DNA from: Clarkia xantiana subsp. parviflora
Taxonomy: Eukaryota > Streptophyta > Magnoliopsida > Myrtales > Onagraceae
Direction: 5' to 3'
Assembly: GCA_036873135.1 (NCBI GenBank)
Contig: JAPTYO010000059.1
Span: 7,867,066 to 7,931,065, forward strand
DNA: 64,000 nt
The number at the start of each line of letters is the position of its first letter. Positions within the stretch are counted from its first letter, which is position 1. This document shows positions 1-11,679 of this stretch, one piece after another. Below the pieces are notes generated by a model. It saw only the letters and a list, made by a program, of their open reading frames with translations, was not told where the DNA came from and ran no database searches. Both the position numbers and the translations under genes were made by a program.

Positions 1-189
1 TTCACACCCAACTCGCGTGTTAACAACTTGAATTTTTATGGAAGAAAATAAAATAATGTGGTTGAGACCACGTTTATTTTAGAGTTATGATTAATATGGG
101 GTAACTATTTTAACTAGCAATTACCTTTTGAATAAGGTACCCCATAATAAGGAAGATAAAACTCAGATTGAGTTGTGCCTTCGAATGTT

Positions 190-203
190 GGGGGGGGGGG
201 GGG
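190..203. repeat. Homopolymer run (G14)
   Basis: Fourteen consecutive G on the plus strand. Its exact length is likely to be unreliable in any assembly. Nothing else is recognised in bases 1-364. Confidence 0.9.
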
Positions 204-364
204 TGGTGTCTTGCTAAAATTTATGATACTTCTACGGAAAAGGTCCATACATACCCTAAACTGTTGATTGCATTTTCGTAGGGTATGCTCAGAACAGTAA
301 AGCGTATCAGTTTCTTGTAATTGAATCGAAAGTGTCGGATATACACAAATATACGTTAATGTAA

Positions 365-760
365 TCAAGAAATGCTTTTTTTTTTGCCAAAGGAATGCAT
401 TGATAATAAAAAGAGAGGTTCGATTACATTATGGCGGGATGAAAACCCCATCCTTATTAAGCAAAAATAAAAGAGAGAGCGGGGTTGAGAAACCCAAATA
501 TCAATGCACGACCTCTTTCTGGACTGCGTAGCGATCCAGTTAGCACATTCATTTTCCTTCCTCGGGATAGCGGACAACTTCAGTTCGGGTATTTGGGAGG
601 ATAGTAGCTTTATGTTGTCGACAATGGGGCCTAATCTCAAATGAGTTTTATGCGATGGATCAGTTATTGACAGAATCACCGTTTTGACATCAGATTCGAG
701 TTCAACTTTATTCCATTTTTCTTGAATAGCAAGTCGAAGTGCCTCGTGGACAACATTTTT
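365..760 (-). pseudogene. RNase H-like (RVT_3 type) domain remnant
   Basis: The minus strand reads through the C-terminal half of a plant RNase H-like domain of the kind found at the end of LINE reverse transcriptases and in related stand-alone host copies. Reading starts upstream of the first methionine (679) at about 755. It shows an alanine/leucine-rich helix with HEALRLA, then the strand VELESDVKTVI with the catalytic-type Asp after Ser, a helix with LGPIVDNIKLL, and the conserved end KENECANWIA. The N-terminal part with the first catalytic Asp is not seen, and there is no adjoining RT or endonuclease. It looks like a detached fragment, most likely from a LINE. Family assignment comes from the pattern of residues; a host RNase H-like gene piece is the alternative. 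Confidence 0.6.
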
Positions 761-854
761 CTTTGGAAAATGTATTTTTGGCTAAGTCTAGAGGAGAGGC
801 AAGCATATGAGACTATAGAGGAAAAATAGTCAAGACCGAGAATATGGAGGGCAT

Positions 855-2260
855 TTTAAGGTCGAGACCGAGGTTGAAACCGAGGTCGAGCCCATGATGA
901 GTAAAAGGGCGAGGATTAAAAAATCCTATGGTCCAGTTTTTCTGACCTATATGCTTGAAGTCGAACTTTAGACTTACAACGAAGCCGTAAACTCTTTTGA
1001 GAGGCCTCTATGAAAAGAGGCAATCAATAGTGAAATTGAATTCATCTTGCAGAACCACACTTGGGAGCTGGTGGATCTTTCGCCCGGAGGCAAACCGTTA
1101 GGCTACAAGTGGATATTCAAACGTAAAATGAAAGAAAATGGATCAATTGATAATTACAAAACCCGACTTGTCATAAAAGATTATAGACAAAAGGAAGGAC
1201 TTGATTATTTTGATACATTTTCTCCAGTAACTAGAATCACATTCATAAGGATGGTGCTTGCGTTTGCAGGCTTACGAAAATCTAGAAGTACAACAAATGG
1301 ATGTGAAAATAGCTTTCTTACATGGAGATTTAGAGGAAGAAATCTACATAGAACAACCTAAGGGTTTCTCTGCGCGAGAGCAGGAAAAGAAAGTCTGTAA
1401 ACTTCTCAAATCTATGTATGGTCTAAGACAGGCGCTGAAATAATGGCTTTATAAATTTGACAGTGTTTTATTGGATAAATGTTTCAAAATAAATAAGTAT
1501 GACAAACGTTGTACGTTGATGACATGCTAATCGTTGGGAATAACAATGAGGTAGTCTGGTTCACTGGACAGATGTTGAATTTGAATATTGACATGAAAGA
1601 CATGGATCTTGTCGATGTGATCTTTGGATTAAAACTCATTAGATCATCGGAAAGTCTCAATCTAAGTCAAACTCATTATATTGGCAAGATTTTTGATAAA
1701 TTCAACAAATATGACAAGAACGAGGTTATTGGAAGTGTTATGTACTTAATGTCATGCATTAGACCAGATATTTTTACCAAATTGAGTACGCTCGGATTAT
1801 TGGAAGTGTTATGTACTTAATGTCATGCATTAGACCAGATATCGCTCACGCTGTAAGTGTATTGAGTCGATATACGAGTAACCCTAGTGTTGACCACTGG
1901 AATGAGGTAATCAGGTTACTTAGGTATCTGAGACATATTCGTAATCATGGTCTCACAACGAGATATCCTTATGTGATAGAATGTGAGATTCAAGAACAAT
2001 TGAGAATGTTTTCTAAAAAATAGACAATACCACCTTGAGTATAAGTGGTTATGTTTTCACCTTACGAGGTGCAACAGTGTCGTAGAAAATCCTCAAGTCA
2101 TTCATAGCCAGATCGACTATCAAGTCTGAGTTATTTTACTGGAGAAATGTGCCGAAGATGCAGAATGGCTATGCCATTTTCTCGAGAATTTACTAATTGG
2201 CCAAAACCTGTGTTAGTGCAAAGATTGATGAGTTTATTTTTGGTTTAATCCAAATTAAAT
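855..2260 (+). pseudogene. Ty1/copia pol remnant: reverse transcriptase and start of RNase H
   Basis: This is a decayed copia polyprotein (RVT_2 family RT, which would copy element RNA into cDNA in virus-like particles). A linker with SKRARIKKSYGP (about 898-933) leads into NHTWELVDLSPG and GYKWIFKRKMKENG (from 1050). It continues after a frameshift near 1265 with QQMDVKIAFLHGDLEEEIY and KLLKSMYGLRQALK, then a stop at 1441. The catalytic box is present as YVDDMLIVGN (about 1512). A duplicated piece interrupts the frame near 1726-1842. Beyond 2023 only scraps of RNase H remain (a stretch ending in EDAEWLCHFLENL near 2200). Gag and integrase are absent and no 5' LTR is in view. Several frameshifts and stops make it inactive. 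Confidence 0.85.
1726..1842 (+). repeat. 46-bp direct duplication inside the copia RT
   Basis: Bases 1726-1771 and 1797-1842 are identical, a 71-bp step. Both encode the peptide [12 protein letters not shown]. The 25-bp spacer also disrupts the frame, so the duplication arose after the element lost function or was itself inactivating. Confidence 0.9.
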
Positions 2261-3340
2261 CCAATCTAATGAAAGGTTGAAGATTATGTTTAAGGGACTA
2301 GGTTAAAACAGAAATAAGTGGTGCACCCCCCATTTGGCCTGAAAAACCTTTGTTAAAGGTTGGGAACTGGGAAACTTTGTGAACCTGTTGTCCACAAAAG
2401 AATCAATCTATATTTAGTTGTTGGATTAATAAAATCATTCCTACAGGAAATGATAGTCTGTGGACTTTGTTGGTTTGAGAACATTGATTCAACGTTCCGA
2501 TAATCAGTCGGTATAACACAGTATAACTTGTATAGACGTATACGTCATAGAAATTATAATTACATTAGAAAGTTGCTCCCAAATATATAATTATTGTGCT
2601 TGATGAAGTAAAGTCGGCATATAAATAGCGGATCCGCTACCCGAAAGAGTTAAACAGAGAGTTATTTGGCCAAGCGTCGAAGGGAATGGGGCCAAAGCCC
2701 GTGTAGTAAACACTCTTGAGAAGGAAAACCCAACCATGATGACTGGAGATCCCAAGAACTTGATTCAATGGGACAACCTAATCACAAGAGTGAGTGTGGT
2801 CACTGTGGGGGTCAAACCCCGAGCCCATTCCTATTATGCAAACAGTGATGAAGATGAGGTTAAACTTTTGCCTTTGTTGATCTTCAAGCATCGGTTAAAC
2901 CGAGCATAGTAAATGCAAACTACTTAATTGAAATCACATACTAAGCAAAGCTTTTAATGATTCGTAAGGAGAACTCAGAGTCGTGATGATGCTCTTGAGA
3001 CATAGAATCATCTATGCGAGTGAGAAATGGGGCCGCTTCAAAAGGAATTTTTGACGACGCAATTCTTAGAAACGCTTGCAGAACCAGGCGAGTGATCCAG
3101 GGCCTAGGGATCACAGGGCGTGAACCGAACTATACTAGGAAGGTACCTGTGTGGTTATACCGTCATCTACACCAACGACAGTCGGTTCAAGGACATCGTG
3201 TCTACCGAACAGTCAGTATAGAATGCATGATCTCACAAGGGATAGGTTCAAAGGGGTTACCCCTACCTATCATTTGCAAGTATTGACCGTTGAACTCAAA
3301 TTTCGTGTCTAAATTTCCAGTTTCCATTCATGTGGGGGAT
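2261..3340 (+). other. 3' non-coding part of the first copia element
   Basis: No recognisable coding sequence. The stretch ends in a purine-rich run (TGTGGGGGAT, 3331-3340), the likely polypurine tract, directly before the LTR-like TGTTGGAA. Confidence 0.5.
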
Positions 3341-3995
3341 TGTTGGAATTGGGCTATTATTTTTATTATTAACACAATATTTAGGCTATTATTTATTTAT
3401 TTTTATTAAAACTTTGTTGGGATAGTTTTGTTGTTGAGCCCAAAAGAGTTAGAGCCCATTTAGAAAGCCCAATTTGGTGATCAGTATATTGTGGAGAACT
3501 TTTGTACCACATCGACTATTTCACATATCCTCATCCATTCTCTTCTCCTATATAAAGAAGTCTTCCCTTTCATTCTTTTTTCTCAATGAAAAATGTGATC
3601 TCTTCCTTTTGGTTGAGTATTCAATATTTTTCGGAATCCATATTTTTGGAATCCAAGTTATATTTTTCTTGTCATTTATTCTTCGTGTTGACGAATTGCA
3701 GTGTTCTTCCTAGGTTGATATCAACTCATGTTGTGTTCGACATTTCTAGTTATTTTTATCTATAGCTGTTGTCGTCAGCTTTCATGTTTTTTGTTTGAGT
3801 TCAGGTATTGAGTTCGGTTCGGTCGAGCGTGTTGTGTGCATAACACGATTCGATGAAACTGTTGAATCCTGGGAGGTGATAGCTCCTTGTTTTAACCTCT
3901 TTGCATAACCCGAAGGTGGGCAAAATTGCCTTAAGGAGACCGTGATCCGCACGGACCTCAGTATAAAAATACGCATTCGTTTTTGTGTCGATTTT
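3341..3995 (+). repeat. Probable 3' LTR of the first copia element
   Basis: It begins with TGTTGGAATTGGGC right after the polypurine tract. A TATATAAAG box lies near 3549, followed by a T/C-rich leader, which is normal for an LTR promoter. The right end is uncertain. A matching TTCCAACA occurs at 4149-4156, but the bases before it look like a different dispersed repeat, so the end near 3995 is only an estimate. Confidence 0.5.
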
Positions 3996-4376
3996 ACGTA
4001 TGATTTCGGATTAGCATATTTATTGCATGATAATTGGCGTAATTACTTGTAAGTAAACGAAATTTGACTAATTGCATTTTAGTCATTGAATTTTAGAATA
4101 TTGCATTGGTCCTCAGACTTTGTAAATTAGCATATTTACCCTCAATATTTCCAACAGCTAGAACATGTGAAAAAAAATGTGAAAAATCCATAAAAAGTAC
4201 TTCTAGGTCCACATGGCAAAGCATTACAACATTTTCTTTACATTTTATGAACAACCATTACTTGACATGTGTTAGTTGTCAACTTTCAATGGATTTTTCA
4301 CTAAAACTAATGTCGAACTATATATATTTGTTTAGATAAATGTAATGGGCAATGTAATCTCAAATATATATATATG

Positions 4377-4585
4377 TATTAGATGTACATATTTGTACAT
4401 ACATAGATAGGTACTCATACTTGTATAGATACATGGTACCTTAGGTTGACTTGTATAGTTGACTAGTTAGTTAGGATTGGTCTCCTATATATAGTGGCAT
4501 CCTAACATGTAATTACTGGGTTGATTCATTATACATACTTGATTATTATACATATGATTCAACCCCCTCTCTACACTATCTAATA
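4377..4585 (+). repeat. 5' LTR of the 2.27-kb non-autonomous element
   Basis: 209 bp bounded by TATTAGAT and ATCTAATA, an 8-bp inverted repeat with TA...TA termini instead of the usual TG...CA. CTATATATAG near 4491 could be the TATA box. The only seen difference from the 3' copy is a T/A in the GACTAG(T/A)TAG stretch. Confidence 0.93.
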
Positions 4586-4597
4586 TGGTATCAGAGC
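4586..4597 (+). promoter_or_regulatory. Primer binding site (initiator tRNA-Met type)
   Basis: TGGTATCAGAGC abuts the LTR with no spacer and is the usual copia primer site for minus-strand cDNA synthesis. Confidence 0.9.
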
Positions 4598-6432
4598 TGT
4601 GGTTTTCAGCTTCGGTTTCAGTTTTTCGAGAGGTTTTTGCATCGATTTGAGCTTGGATCTTGAGGATTTCAGCTTCGATTCATTGGATTACTTGAAGATC
4701 ATTCAGTTGCTGATGTATTTCGTGAATTTGCTGCTCAATAATTTCTGTTTGGATTGAGGATTTCAACATTATTGGATCAGCAGTTCAGCATTTCAGTTTC
4801 AGTATTTCAGTTTGCTGCATGTACTGTTTCATCGATTTGGAGTTTGTTCATCGATTCTTGATCGATCCTGTGATTTGGATTCGATCTGGTGTTGTGTTGT
4901 ACCACGAGTCTAAGATCGATTGCTGCTGCTGGATTGATCGATTCTTTGCTCTGGAATTTTGATTACTGATGCTGCAATTCAGTTTTCATCTGCTGGTTTT
5001 CAGCTTGCGTAGAATGTTTGATGAACTCTGAGATGTATTCCTTTGATTCGCTTCTTCGTGCTTGTTGTTCCCGTGGAATTAAACCAATTGCGATCATTTC
5101 TGTGGTGGTGCGATTGTCATATTCGTTGCGGTTTTACGCGGATTTGGATTATTGCAGCTGCGTTTCTGCAATTTCTGGTCAAGTTTCTGGTGCGAAGTTT
5201 CTGCTGGTTTTGGCTGGACTTCAATTCTGGAATTCGAGGTTTCATTTCGAGATTTCTGCATTTCATATGCTATCTGAGCATCATTGCGAAGCTTTTGTGA
5301 AGATCTGAGCATCATTAACGCTTCTTGGAGTATTTTGACTGCATTTTCTTCAAATTCAACTTGGATAATCGATTATTTGCTGCGTTTTGGATTGGTTTTG
5401 ATGCGCCGTATGGTTCCTGCTGGATTCGAGGCTCTAATATGTCGATTCAAGTTATAGGATTGTCTTGATTTGGCATGATGCCAATCCTGTGATCTGGATT
5501 TAAATCAGCAATCTCTTGATCGAAGGAGTTCTTTGGATCGATTCTTCAGGATTAAGTGCGCGATTGAAGCAGCAATTGGTTATAGGTTGAATTGTTGATT
5601 GTTTGCAGCGATTTTGGATGGAATTCTGGAAATTGTTGAAGAACACCTGGGTTTTCTGCTTGAAGGTATGAAGATCTTCATGCTGCCTAGTAAATTCGTT
5701 TGAAGATGGAAAATACTGCGTCTGGCTGGTTTCGAACCCGTGACCTCTGGCCTCTGTGCCGTGCACCCTCCATACACCGGGTTTCTCAGTCAGTTGTTGG
5801 TCTTCTCTGTGCACCCCGCTGCACCTGCATGTGCCCTGCACATGATTTCACCATTTTGGGCAATTTGATGTATTTTGAAGACTTTTGGGGCTTCTTTGCA
5901 AGCTTTTGGAGATTTGAGGCTGTTTTAGGCAGTTTTCAAATTTGGGATGCTCTTTTGAAGACTTTGGGGCTGTTTTGGAGCAGTTTCGAAGTTTGGAGCA
6001 TTTTTGCTGGATTTGTGAAGTTTGGGGCTATTTTGAGGATAGTTCTGAAGATTGGGGCTGTTTTGAGGACAGATCTCAAGTTTGGGGCCGTATCCCGAAA
6101 AGTGAATTTTCGAGGGGCCGTTTTGTGAAGTTCTTTGGAGCTTTTTTGAGGACAGTTCTCAAGTTTGAGCCGTATCCCGAAAATTGGATTTCGAGGGGCC
6201 GTTTTGTGAAGACCGGGTTTGTTGGACATTGGCATTTTAGAGCGGGTTTTAATTTTTCCCATGGATCATTTGAGCGGGTTTTGATTCCCTTGGCTCATTT
6301 TGAACGGGTTTACCCTTGGCTCTATTTGACCGGGTTTTGATTGGACCTTGGCATTTCATTCATCATCGACATTTTCTCTCAAACTTTCCTTTTAATTCTT
6401 TAGAAAGGAAGAAGAAGGAAAAGATGGGGGAA

Positions 6433-6641
6433 TATTAGATGTACATATTTGTACATACATAGATAGGTACTCATACTTGTATAGATACATGGTACCTTAG
6501 GTTGACTTGTATAGTTGACTAGATAGTTAGGATTGGTCTCCTATATATAGTGGCATCCTAACATGTAATTACTGGGTTGATTCATTATACATACTTGATT
6601 ATTATACATATGATTCAACCCCCTCTCTACACTATCTAATA
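6433..6641 (+). repeat. 3' LTR of the 2.27-kb non-autonomous element
   Basis: Nearly identical to 4377-4585. It is followed immediately by the second ATATG target copy. Confidence 0.93.
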
Positions 6642-6646
6642 ATATG

Positions 6647-7325
6647 TTACCATTATATTGTTTACCAAATCAAATAATGTAATGTACATTTGTAAGGTGA
6701 AATTACGTCCAATCTTTATTCACTATAATGTGAGATTATTTTATTATTATTTATTAAACGGATAAAGTATTTTGTATGGCATTTACAGTTTATCTGCTAT
6801 TATTCTTAGTATTATTTTTTATCTAGTTCATAAGTCATTTTTATAATCAAGAATAATGAACATTATTTTTGTACAAAATGAATTAAGTCTTTTTCATGAC
6901 ATTTTTATGAAAATTATCTTATAAAAGTATACAAAATGTTTCAATCGATAAAATTTAAATTGCTATGCGGATGTAGTTTTAATATTTTAATATTTAGTTT
7001 TTATAGTTTATGAATAAACTATATGTATTAAAGCACAAAATATAAAGTTTAAGAAGTAAGTTAGTTGTATTAAAGCTCAGAGTGAACATAGACAATCCGT
7101 ATTAGAAGAAACAATGGCTGAAGCGCTGTCGTTTTGTTGGATATGTAGAAATCAAACTGGAGCGACGTCGTTTGCATTGGTAACTGCTACAGGCGGAGAA
7201 GATTAAAGTAGAGCCCACAGGAGATTAGTTGTGCGTCATTTTTTAATCTAATATAGATCATGCCAAAAAAAATATACGTGGCAATCCATTATTTAGCTAT
7301 AATCAGAATTGGTATAATATTTAGA
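6647..7325. other. AT-rich intergenic DNA
   Basis: No coding sequence, RNA gene or terminal repeats were recognised. A short reading frame near 7114 that starts with ATG ends after about 30 codons and matches nothing known to me. Confidence 0.5.
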
Positions 7326-7334
7326 TTTAGATTA

Positions 7335-8129
7335 GGAATTAAGTACATTTTCATACCACTTCTTTGCACATAATCCACTTTTGGTACCACTTCTATTTTT
7401 TTGTATATTTTAGTACCAATTCTTTCAACTTTATATCCTTTTGGTGCCACCGTTAACTTTCCGTCCAAATTGGCCGTTAAGTGTCATGTGCCATGCACTT
7501 GACCACCCTAAACTTTTGAATTTATTTCAATTTAGTCCATCTAATGCATCCCTAACTTTTAATTTGTTCAATTTAGCCCTAAAATTTCCAAATCGAACCC
7601 TTGACCCAAATTGACATAGCCGGATCTAGCCTAGGGCTAGGTCCGACCCTGGGCCAGGGTCGCCTGACCCAAGCGAACCCGACCCAGGGTCGGACCTAGC
7701 CCTAGGCTAGGTCCGGCTAGGCCAATTGGGACCTAGCCCCAATTGGGTTCAATTGGGGCTAGGCCCCAATTGACCCAGCCGGACCTAGCCTAGGGCTAGG
7801 TCCGACCCTGGGTTGGGTTCGCCTGGGTCCGGCGACCTCGGCCCAGGGTCGGACCTAGCCTTAGGCTAGGTCCGGCTAGGTCAATTTGGGTTAAGGGTTT
7901 GGTTTTGAAATTTTAGGACTAAATTGAACAAATTAAAAGTCAGGGATGTATTAGATGGACTAAATTGAAACAAATTCAAAAGTTTAGGGCGGTCACGTGC
8001 ATGGCACATGACACTTAACGGCCAATTTGGACGGAAAGTTAACGGTGGTACCAAAAGGATACAAAAGAATAGAAGTTGTACCAAAAGTGGATTCTGTGCA
8101 AAAAAGTGGTACGAAAAGGTACTTAATCC
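7335..8129. mobile_element. Non-autonomous Mutator-like foldback element, copy 1
   Basis: A 795-bp element with long inverted ends. The left end GGAATTAAGTACATTTTC matches the reverse complement of the right end, and the match runs about 0.25-0.3 kb with small differences. A perfect 9-bp target duplication TTTAGATTA (7326-7334 and 8130-8138) fits the Mutator superfamily. The core (about 7615-7900) is made of nested GC-rich palindromes around CTAGCCCTAGGCTAGGTCC. There is no transposase frame. It is the same family as the element at 12192-13143. Confidence 0.88.
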
Positions 8130-8138
8130 TTTAGATTA

Positions 8139-8897
8139 TTATATTTTAAATAATCTCAAATGACCTTCGTATAAACATCATCTATATGTATAGCTTTGCA
8201 GAGCTCGAAGCCAATATTTGTCTGTTTATAGCTTTATTAAGAATAAAGTATCAACTAGTTTAACCTCCTATGGTTAGCTTTTTTTTGTCAAGTAAGGTTA
8301 GTTAGCTTTATTGGGTTATTTAAAAGAGACCCTAAACTAACCGTGGTAAGACCGTAATTTCGACATTTCGAACAAAATGTAAGATCTTCCTTGACTATCT
8401 CGACCTTCAGCATATAAGGTCGGCGTCTTACCTAAATTAAATGCATTATGTATTTTAATTTTTAACACAACCAACAAAATATTCGGACCTAATAATAACC
8501 CACCTTTTCTAGTACATGTAGGGGTCGGCAAATTACCAATTTGGATCCTAAACCTACTCGTAGCCGGCCTATAGGTTAGACTTTAGAGTCCATGTAGATT
8601 GTTAGAGATGTTCAGATGTTTTTTTTTTTTTTTTGTAGGATTCAGAAAAACTTTGTAGCAACATGTAAATCGGTTATTCTTCCGGTAACACTATGCATGG
8701 AATCAAAACAGATATGTCAATAAATAAACAAGTATTAATATATCACTAACTGCTTGAAGGTCGGTAAGTAATTTGTTTATAAATTTATTATAATATTAAG
8801 AAAACTCAAGTTTATGTTAATAATTAATTTGATTAGTTTTTATTATTTAAAAGATTTTATTCAATGCAAATTAAATTTTCTACATATATGTAAGGTG
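8139..8897. other. Intergenic DNA, no gene seen
   Basis: AT-rich sequence with a T-run near 8620. No reading frame here resembles a known family. Confidence 0.5.
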
Positions 8898-9724
8898 TGT
8901 TGCGATGTGATTCGAAGTAACCTTGGAAGTATCAAGAACATTAAAAGTCGAGATCTCAGAGAAACATGTCGACGACCAATCATGATTAAGAGAAGAAGAC
9001 AAAGATAAATAGTCGACACTGATGCTAAGAGGTGTCGACAGCCAATACGTTACTCAAACAAAGGTGATAAGTCCACTCAAGAACTCTCCCTCTTAAGGTA
9101 AGAGTCAAGTCGGCAGCCAAGCATTATTGAAGAAACCCTTAATCTTAAGGGGATAGCCGGTGACCTGCTCGCCGCCCCAAGAAAAACTCTTCCTCCTAAG
9201 GAAGAGGCACTAGCTGGAAACCTGCTCGCCACCTTCTTTACCAAGGAAACATTCCTCTCAAGGTAAATCTAAGGTGGCAACCTACTTGTCACCCGATTAA
9301 GGTAGCCTTCCACATTAAGAAATGATGGGGTGGCAACCTGCTTGTCACCTACTGACATTTCACCGCCCTTCTCAACCAATCAGAAGAAGATGGCGGCCTC
9401 CACCAGGCCACCAATCAGGACACAACAACCGCCATATAAAGTCGGTATAATCCACCGCTATAAATAGAAGAGCACATTCATTACTTAGATAATTTGATAT
9501 ACTTTTTATAGTATTCTCTCTAAAATTTCATTACTGACTTACTTAAGCTTCGAAGTGGAATCAGGGGCAAATCCCCAACCCCTTTTCAGGTTCTCACCTG
9601 CCAGACGCTCAAAAGAAAACTAAGCACCCATCGAAGTCGAGATAGACACCTAAAGAGCTAGTCAAAGGCGAAACCTCGAAGTCCATTACCAGAATCTTTT
9701 GGCCACGTCATTTTGATCCCAACA
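8898..9724 (+). repeat. Probable 5' LTR of a Ty3/gypsy (Tat-type) element
   Basis: It starts with TGTTGCGATG and ends with GATCCCAACA, matching TGTTG/CAACA ends. A TATAAATA box lies near 9459. Just past the end is TTTTGAGCCGTCCGTGGGAA, resembling the primer region of plant gypsy elements. The LTR contains several imperfect repeats of GGTGGCAACCTGCTTGTCAC (about 9150-9350). The second LTR is missing, so both ends are inferred from terminal motifs and context only. Confidence 0.6.
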
Positions 9725-9829
9725 TTTTGAGCCGTCCGTGGGAACGGTGATCAAAAAGTCATGGCACCACTACGGAGTAACTCGAGACGAAACCAGACAA
9801 GGAGACCGGGGGTGTTTTTCAAGGGTTAA

Positions 9830-10134
9830 CAGAAACCTTGGAAAGCTACTTTAGGCGTTTCCAATGAGCCTATAGTGGAGGCGAACTATCAGAGGGAGAA
9901 GTCATTCGCGCATTCTTCAGAGGGTTGGGACCGCAATCCCAAACCTTAGCCATCACACCGTACACATAACATGTGAGAAGATGAGAGGATTTAATTCATC
10001 GAGCAACCCTCCATGTAAGGGCAGAGCAATCTCGGGAAAATCGCCTCATCCAACAGGAATCCTCTCGAAGTCGAGGCGAGAGCTCATCTGCGCGAGGATC
10101 TCTTTCAAGAGAATTCCGACAAACACAACAAAGG
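9830..10134 (+). pseudogene. Gag C-terminal remnant of the gypsy element
   Basis: In broken frames this reads ETLESYFRRF, then GELSEGEVIRAFFRGLGP, a match to the retrotransposon Gag pattern (element G has LTEGEIVRAFIRNLGRRGY). A stop sits at the word after RRFQ. The Gag N-terminal part, normally several hundred residues, is missing between the primer site and this point, so there is an internal deletion. Confidence 0.65.
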
Positions 10135-11142
10135 TTGGAAAGAATTCAACTGGCTGAGGGAAGTCGTCGTCCCCTCTCTTATTGTGAATATCACCAAGCA
10201 GAGGGGTATGGCACTGAAGACTGCCTCCTCGCCAGCAGAGAGATGGAATTCATGCAAGAAGAAATTCAACACCATCATCGTCATCGTTCTCATGAACGTC
10301 GAAGATTGAGAACCCCTCCAGACAATAACATCAATGTCTTGTCGGGAGAATTTGTGGCCGGAGGCGAATTGATTGCTGCTCGTGACGCTTATGCAGCCCA
10401 AGGCGCTTCCTCACCAGGCACTCACAAGAGACCAAAGGATTCAGAGGCAATGGCAATCATCTTCTCCACAGATGATTTGACCAAGGCGATATAGCCCCGT
10501 GAGGAGGCCCTGGTGATCACAGCACGAATGAATGATTTCGAGGTAAAAAGAATACTTGTCGACGGAGGAAGTTATGCCGACGTAATCGCTTTTGATGTCA
10601 TCGCCGCAATGGGATACAAAAAGAATGACCTTCAAGAGAAAAATTACCCACTGGCGGGATTTGCAGGGAGAACGACTTATCCTTTAGGAGAAATCCAATT
10701 CCCTGTAATCCTGGGCCAAGGATGGAAGACCTTACAATTAAAGGTTTGTTTCGTGGTTGTCGACCAAATCAATGCGTACAACGCCATACTAGGGAGAACG
10801 ACTCTCAACTCCAACTACGTCGTTCCCTCTACCGCCCATCAGGTAATGAGATTCCCTACTCATCACGGAATGGGAGAGGTATGGGGTGACCAAAAGATGT
10901 CCAGACAATGTTACGTCAATCTCCTCAAAAGACGTAATCAAAGGGAAGCTCTGTCCATCTTCACATATGAGGACCCTCGGGAGGAAGGCGGACGACCAGC
11001 CCCTATGGAGGAACTAAGGGAAGTCGCCATCGAAGGTGACGACAGAAATGTCAAAATCGGGACCGCTTTACCTCCAGAGCCGACGGAAAGGATAATTTCC
11101 CTCCTTAAGGAGTATAAGGAAATTGGGAGCCTAGCGACATGA
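10135..11142 (+). pseudogene. Gypsy Gag end plus aspartic protease (interrupted)
   Basis: One reading frame is broken by a TAG at 10492-10494. The first part has the end-of-Gag pattern YCEYHQAEGYGTEDC and FVAGGELIAARDAYAAQG. The second part is a retropepsin-like protease that would cleave the polyprotein. Its catalytic loop is VDGGSYADVI (about 10558-10587), the DGGS variant of the D-T/S-G triad, followed by PLAGFAGRTTYPLGEI and the flap-like YNAILGRTTLN. At the TAG, the equivalent position in element G is a Tyr codon. A deletion near 11125 shifts the frame just before the RT leader (SPSDMTGISP in the next frame). It is the same lineage as element G but clearly diverged. Confidence 0.85.
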
Positions 11143-11675
11143 CAGGGATAAGTCCGGATATCATCTCCGATGAGCTAAGGATAGACCCGGTCGTGAAGCC
11201 TATAGCCCAAAGAAGGAGATCCATGGGAGCAGAGAAAAAGGCGGCAATACGCCAAGAGGTTGGAAAATTAGTCGACGCTCGTTTCGTGGAGGAAATACGA
11301 TTCCAAACCTGGGTCGCTAATCCTGTCTTGGTGAAAAAGTCTAACGGAAGGTGGAGAATGTGTGTAAACTTTCGAGATCTCAACAATGCATGCCCCAAAG
11401 ATTCATATCCACTACCCAGGATCGACCAACTCGTCAATGCCACTTTAGGACATGAGCTTCTAAGCTTCATGGATGTCTACTCTAGGTATAACCAAATACA
11501 AATGCATCCCAACGACGAGGCTCACACCGCCTTTTACGCCGATAGTGATATCTATCACTATAAGGTCATGCCTTTTGGTTTAATAAATGCCGGGGCCACC
11601 TATCAAAGAATGGTCAACAAGCTTTTCAAGTCCATGCTGGGAAGAAACATGGGAAGGAACAAGCAAAAAGATTGA
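11139..11675 (+). pseudogene. Gypsy reverse transcriptase, truncated before the YVDD box
   Basis: A Ty3/gypsy RT N-terminal half of about 178 residues in one open frame. Recognisable blocks are QEVGKLVDARFVEEI, VANPVLVKKSNGRWRMCVNF (fingers), RDLNNACPKDSYPLPRIDQL, LLSFMDVYSRYNQI (first catalytic Asp, palm motif A) and YHYKVMPFGLINAGATYQR (motif B). The sequence then reaches NKLFKSMLGRNM, where the YVDD motif would normally follow within a few residues, and instead changes to unrelated sequence and a stop. The rest of RT, RNase H and integrase are missing. The break coincides with the start of an accessory-gene fragment. Confidence 0.9.
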
Positions 11676-11679
11676 AGAC

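Larger units (their letters stand above)
4377..6641 (+). mobile_element. Non-autonomous LTR retrotransposon with TATTAG...CTAATA ends
   Basis: A complete 2265-bp element flanked by the 5-bp target duplication ATATG (4372-4376 and 6642-6646). The two 209-bp LTRs differ by one base by eye, so insertion was recent. Directly after the 5' LTR is TGGTATCAGAGC, complementary to the 3' end of initiator tRNA-Met. A polypurine tract rich in A and G (about 6402-6432) precedes the 3' LTR. The 1.85-kb interior encodes no gag or pol. It is T/G-rich with degenerate tandem blocks built on a GGGGCTGTTTTGAGGA-like unit (about 5860-6220). It must depend on proteins from another, probably copia-type, element. 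It is larger than a typical TRIM and smaller than a LARD. Confidence 0.93.

Noticed and set aside
3014..3286. 90-codon frame after the first copia element
   Set aside because: Lies in the 3' non-coding part of the element and resembles no retrotransposon or host protein.
4080..4156. TTCCAACA at 4149-4156 as the end of the first copia 3' LTR
   Set aside because: The inverted match to TGTTGGAA is attractive, but the preceding 150 bp look like a separate dispersed repeat and no second LTR is available to confirm it.
5700..6340. Two plus-strand frames of over 130 codons inside the young LTR element
   Set aside because: Cys/Trp/Phe-rich, derived from degenerate T/G-rich repeats, with no family resemblance.
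7114..7206. Short frame beginning MAEALSFCWICRNQ
   Set aside because: Only about 30 codons, with no family match and no splice context.
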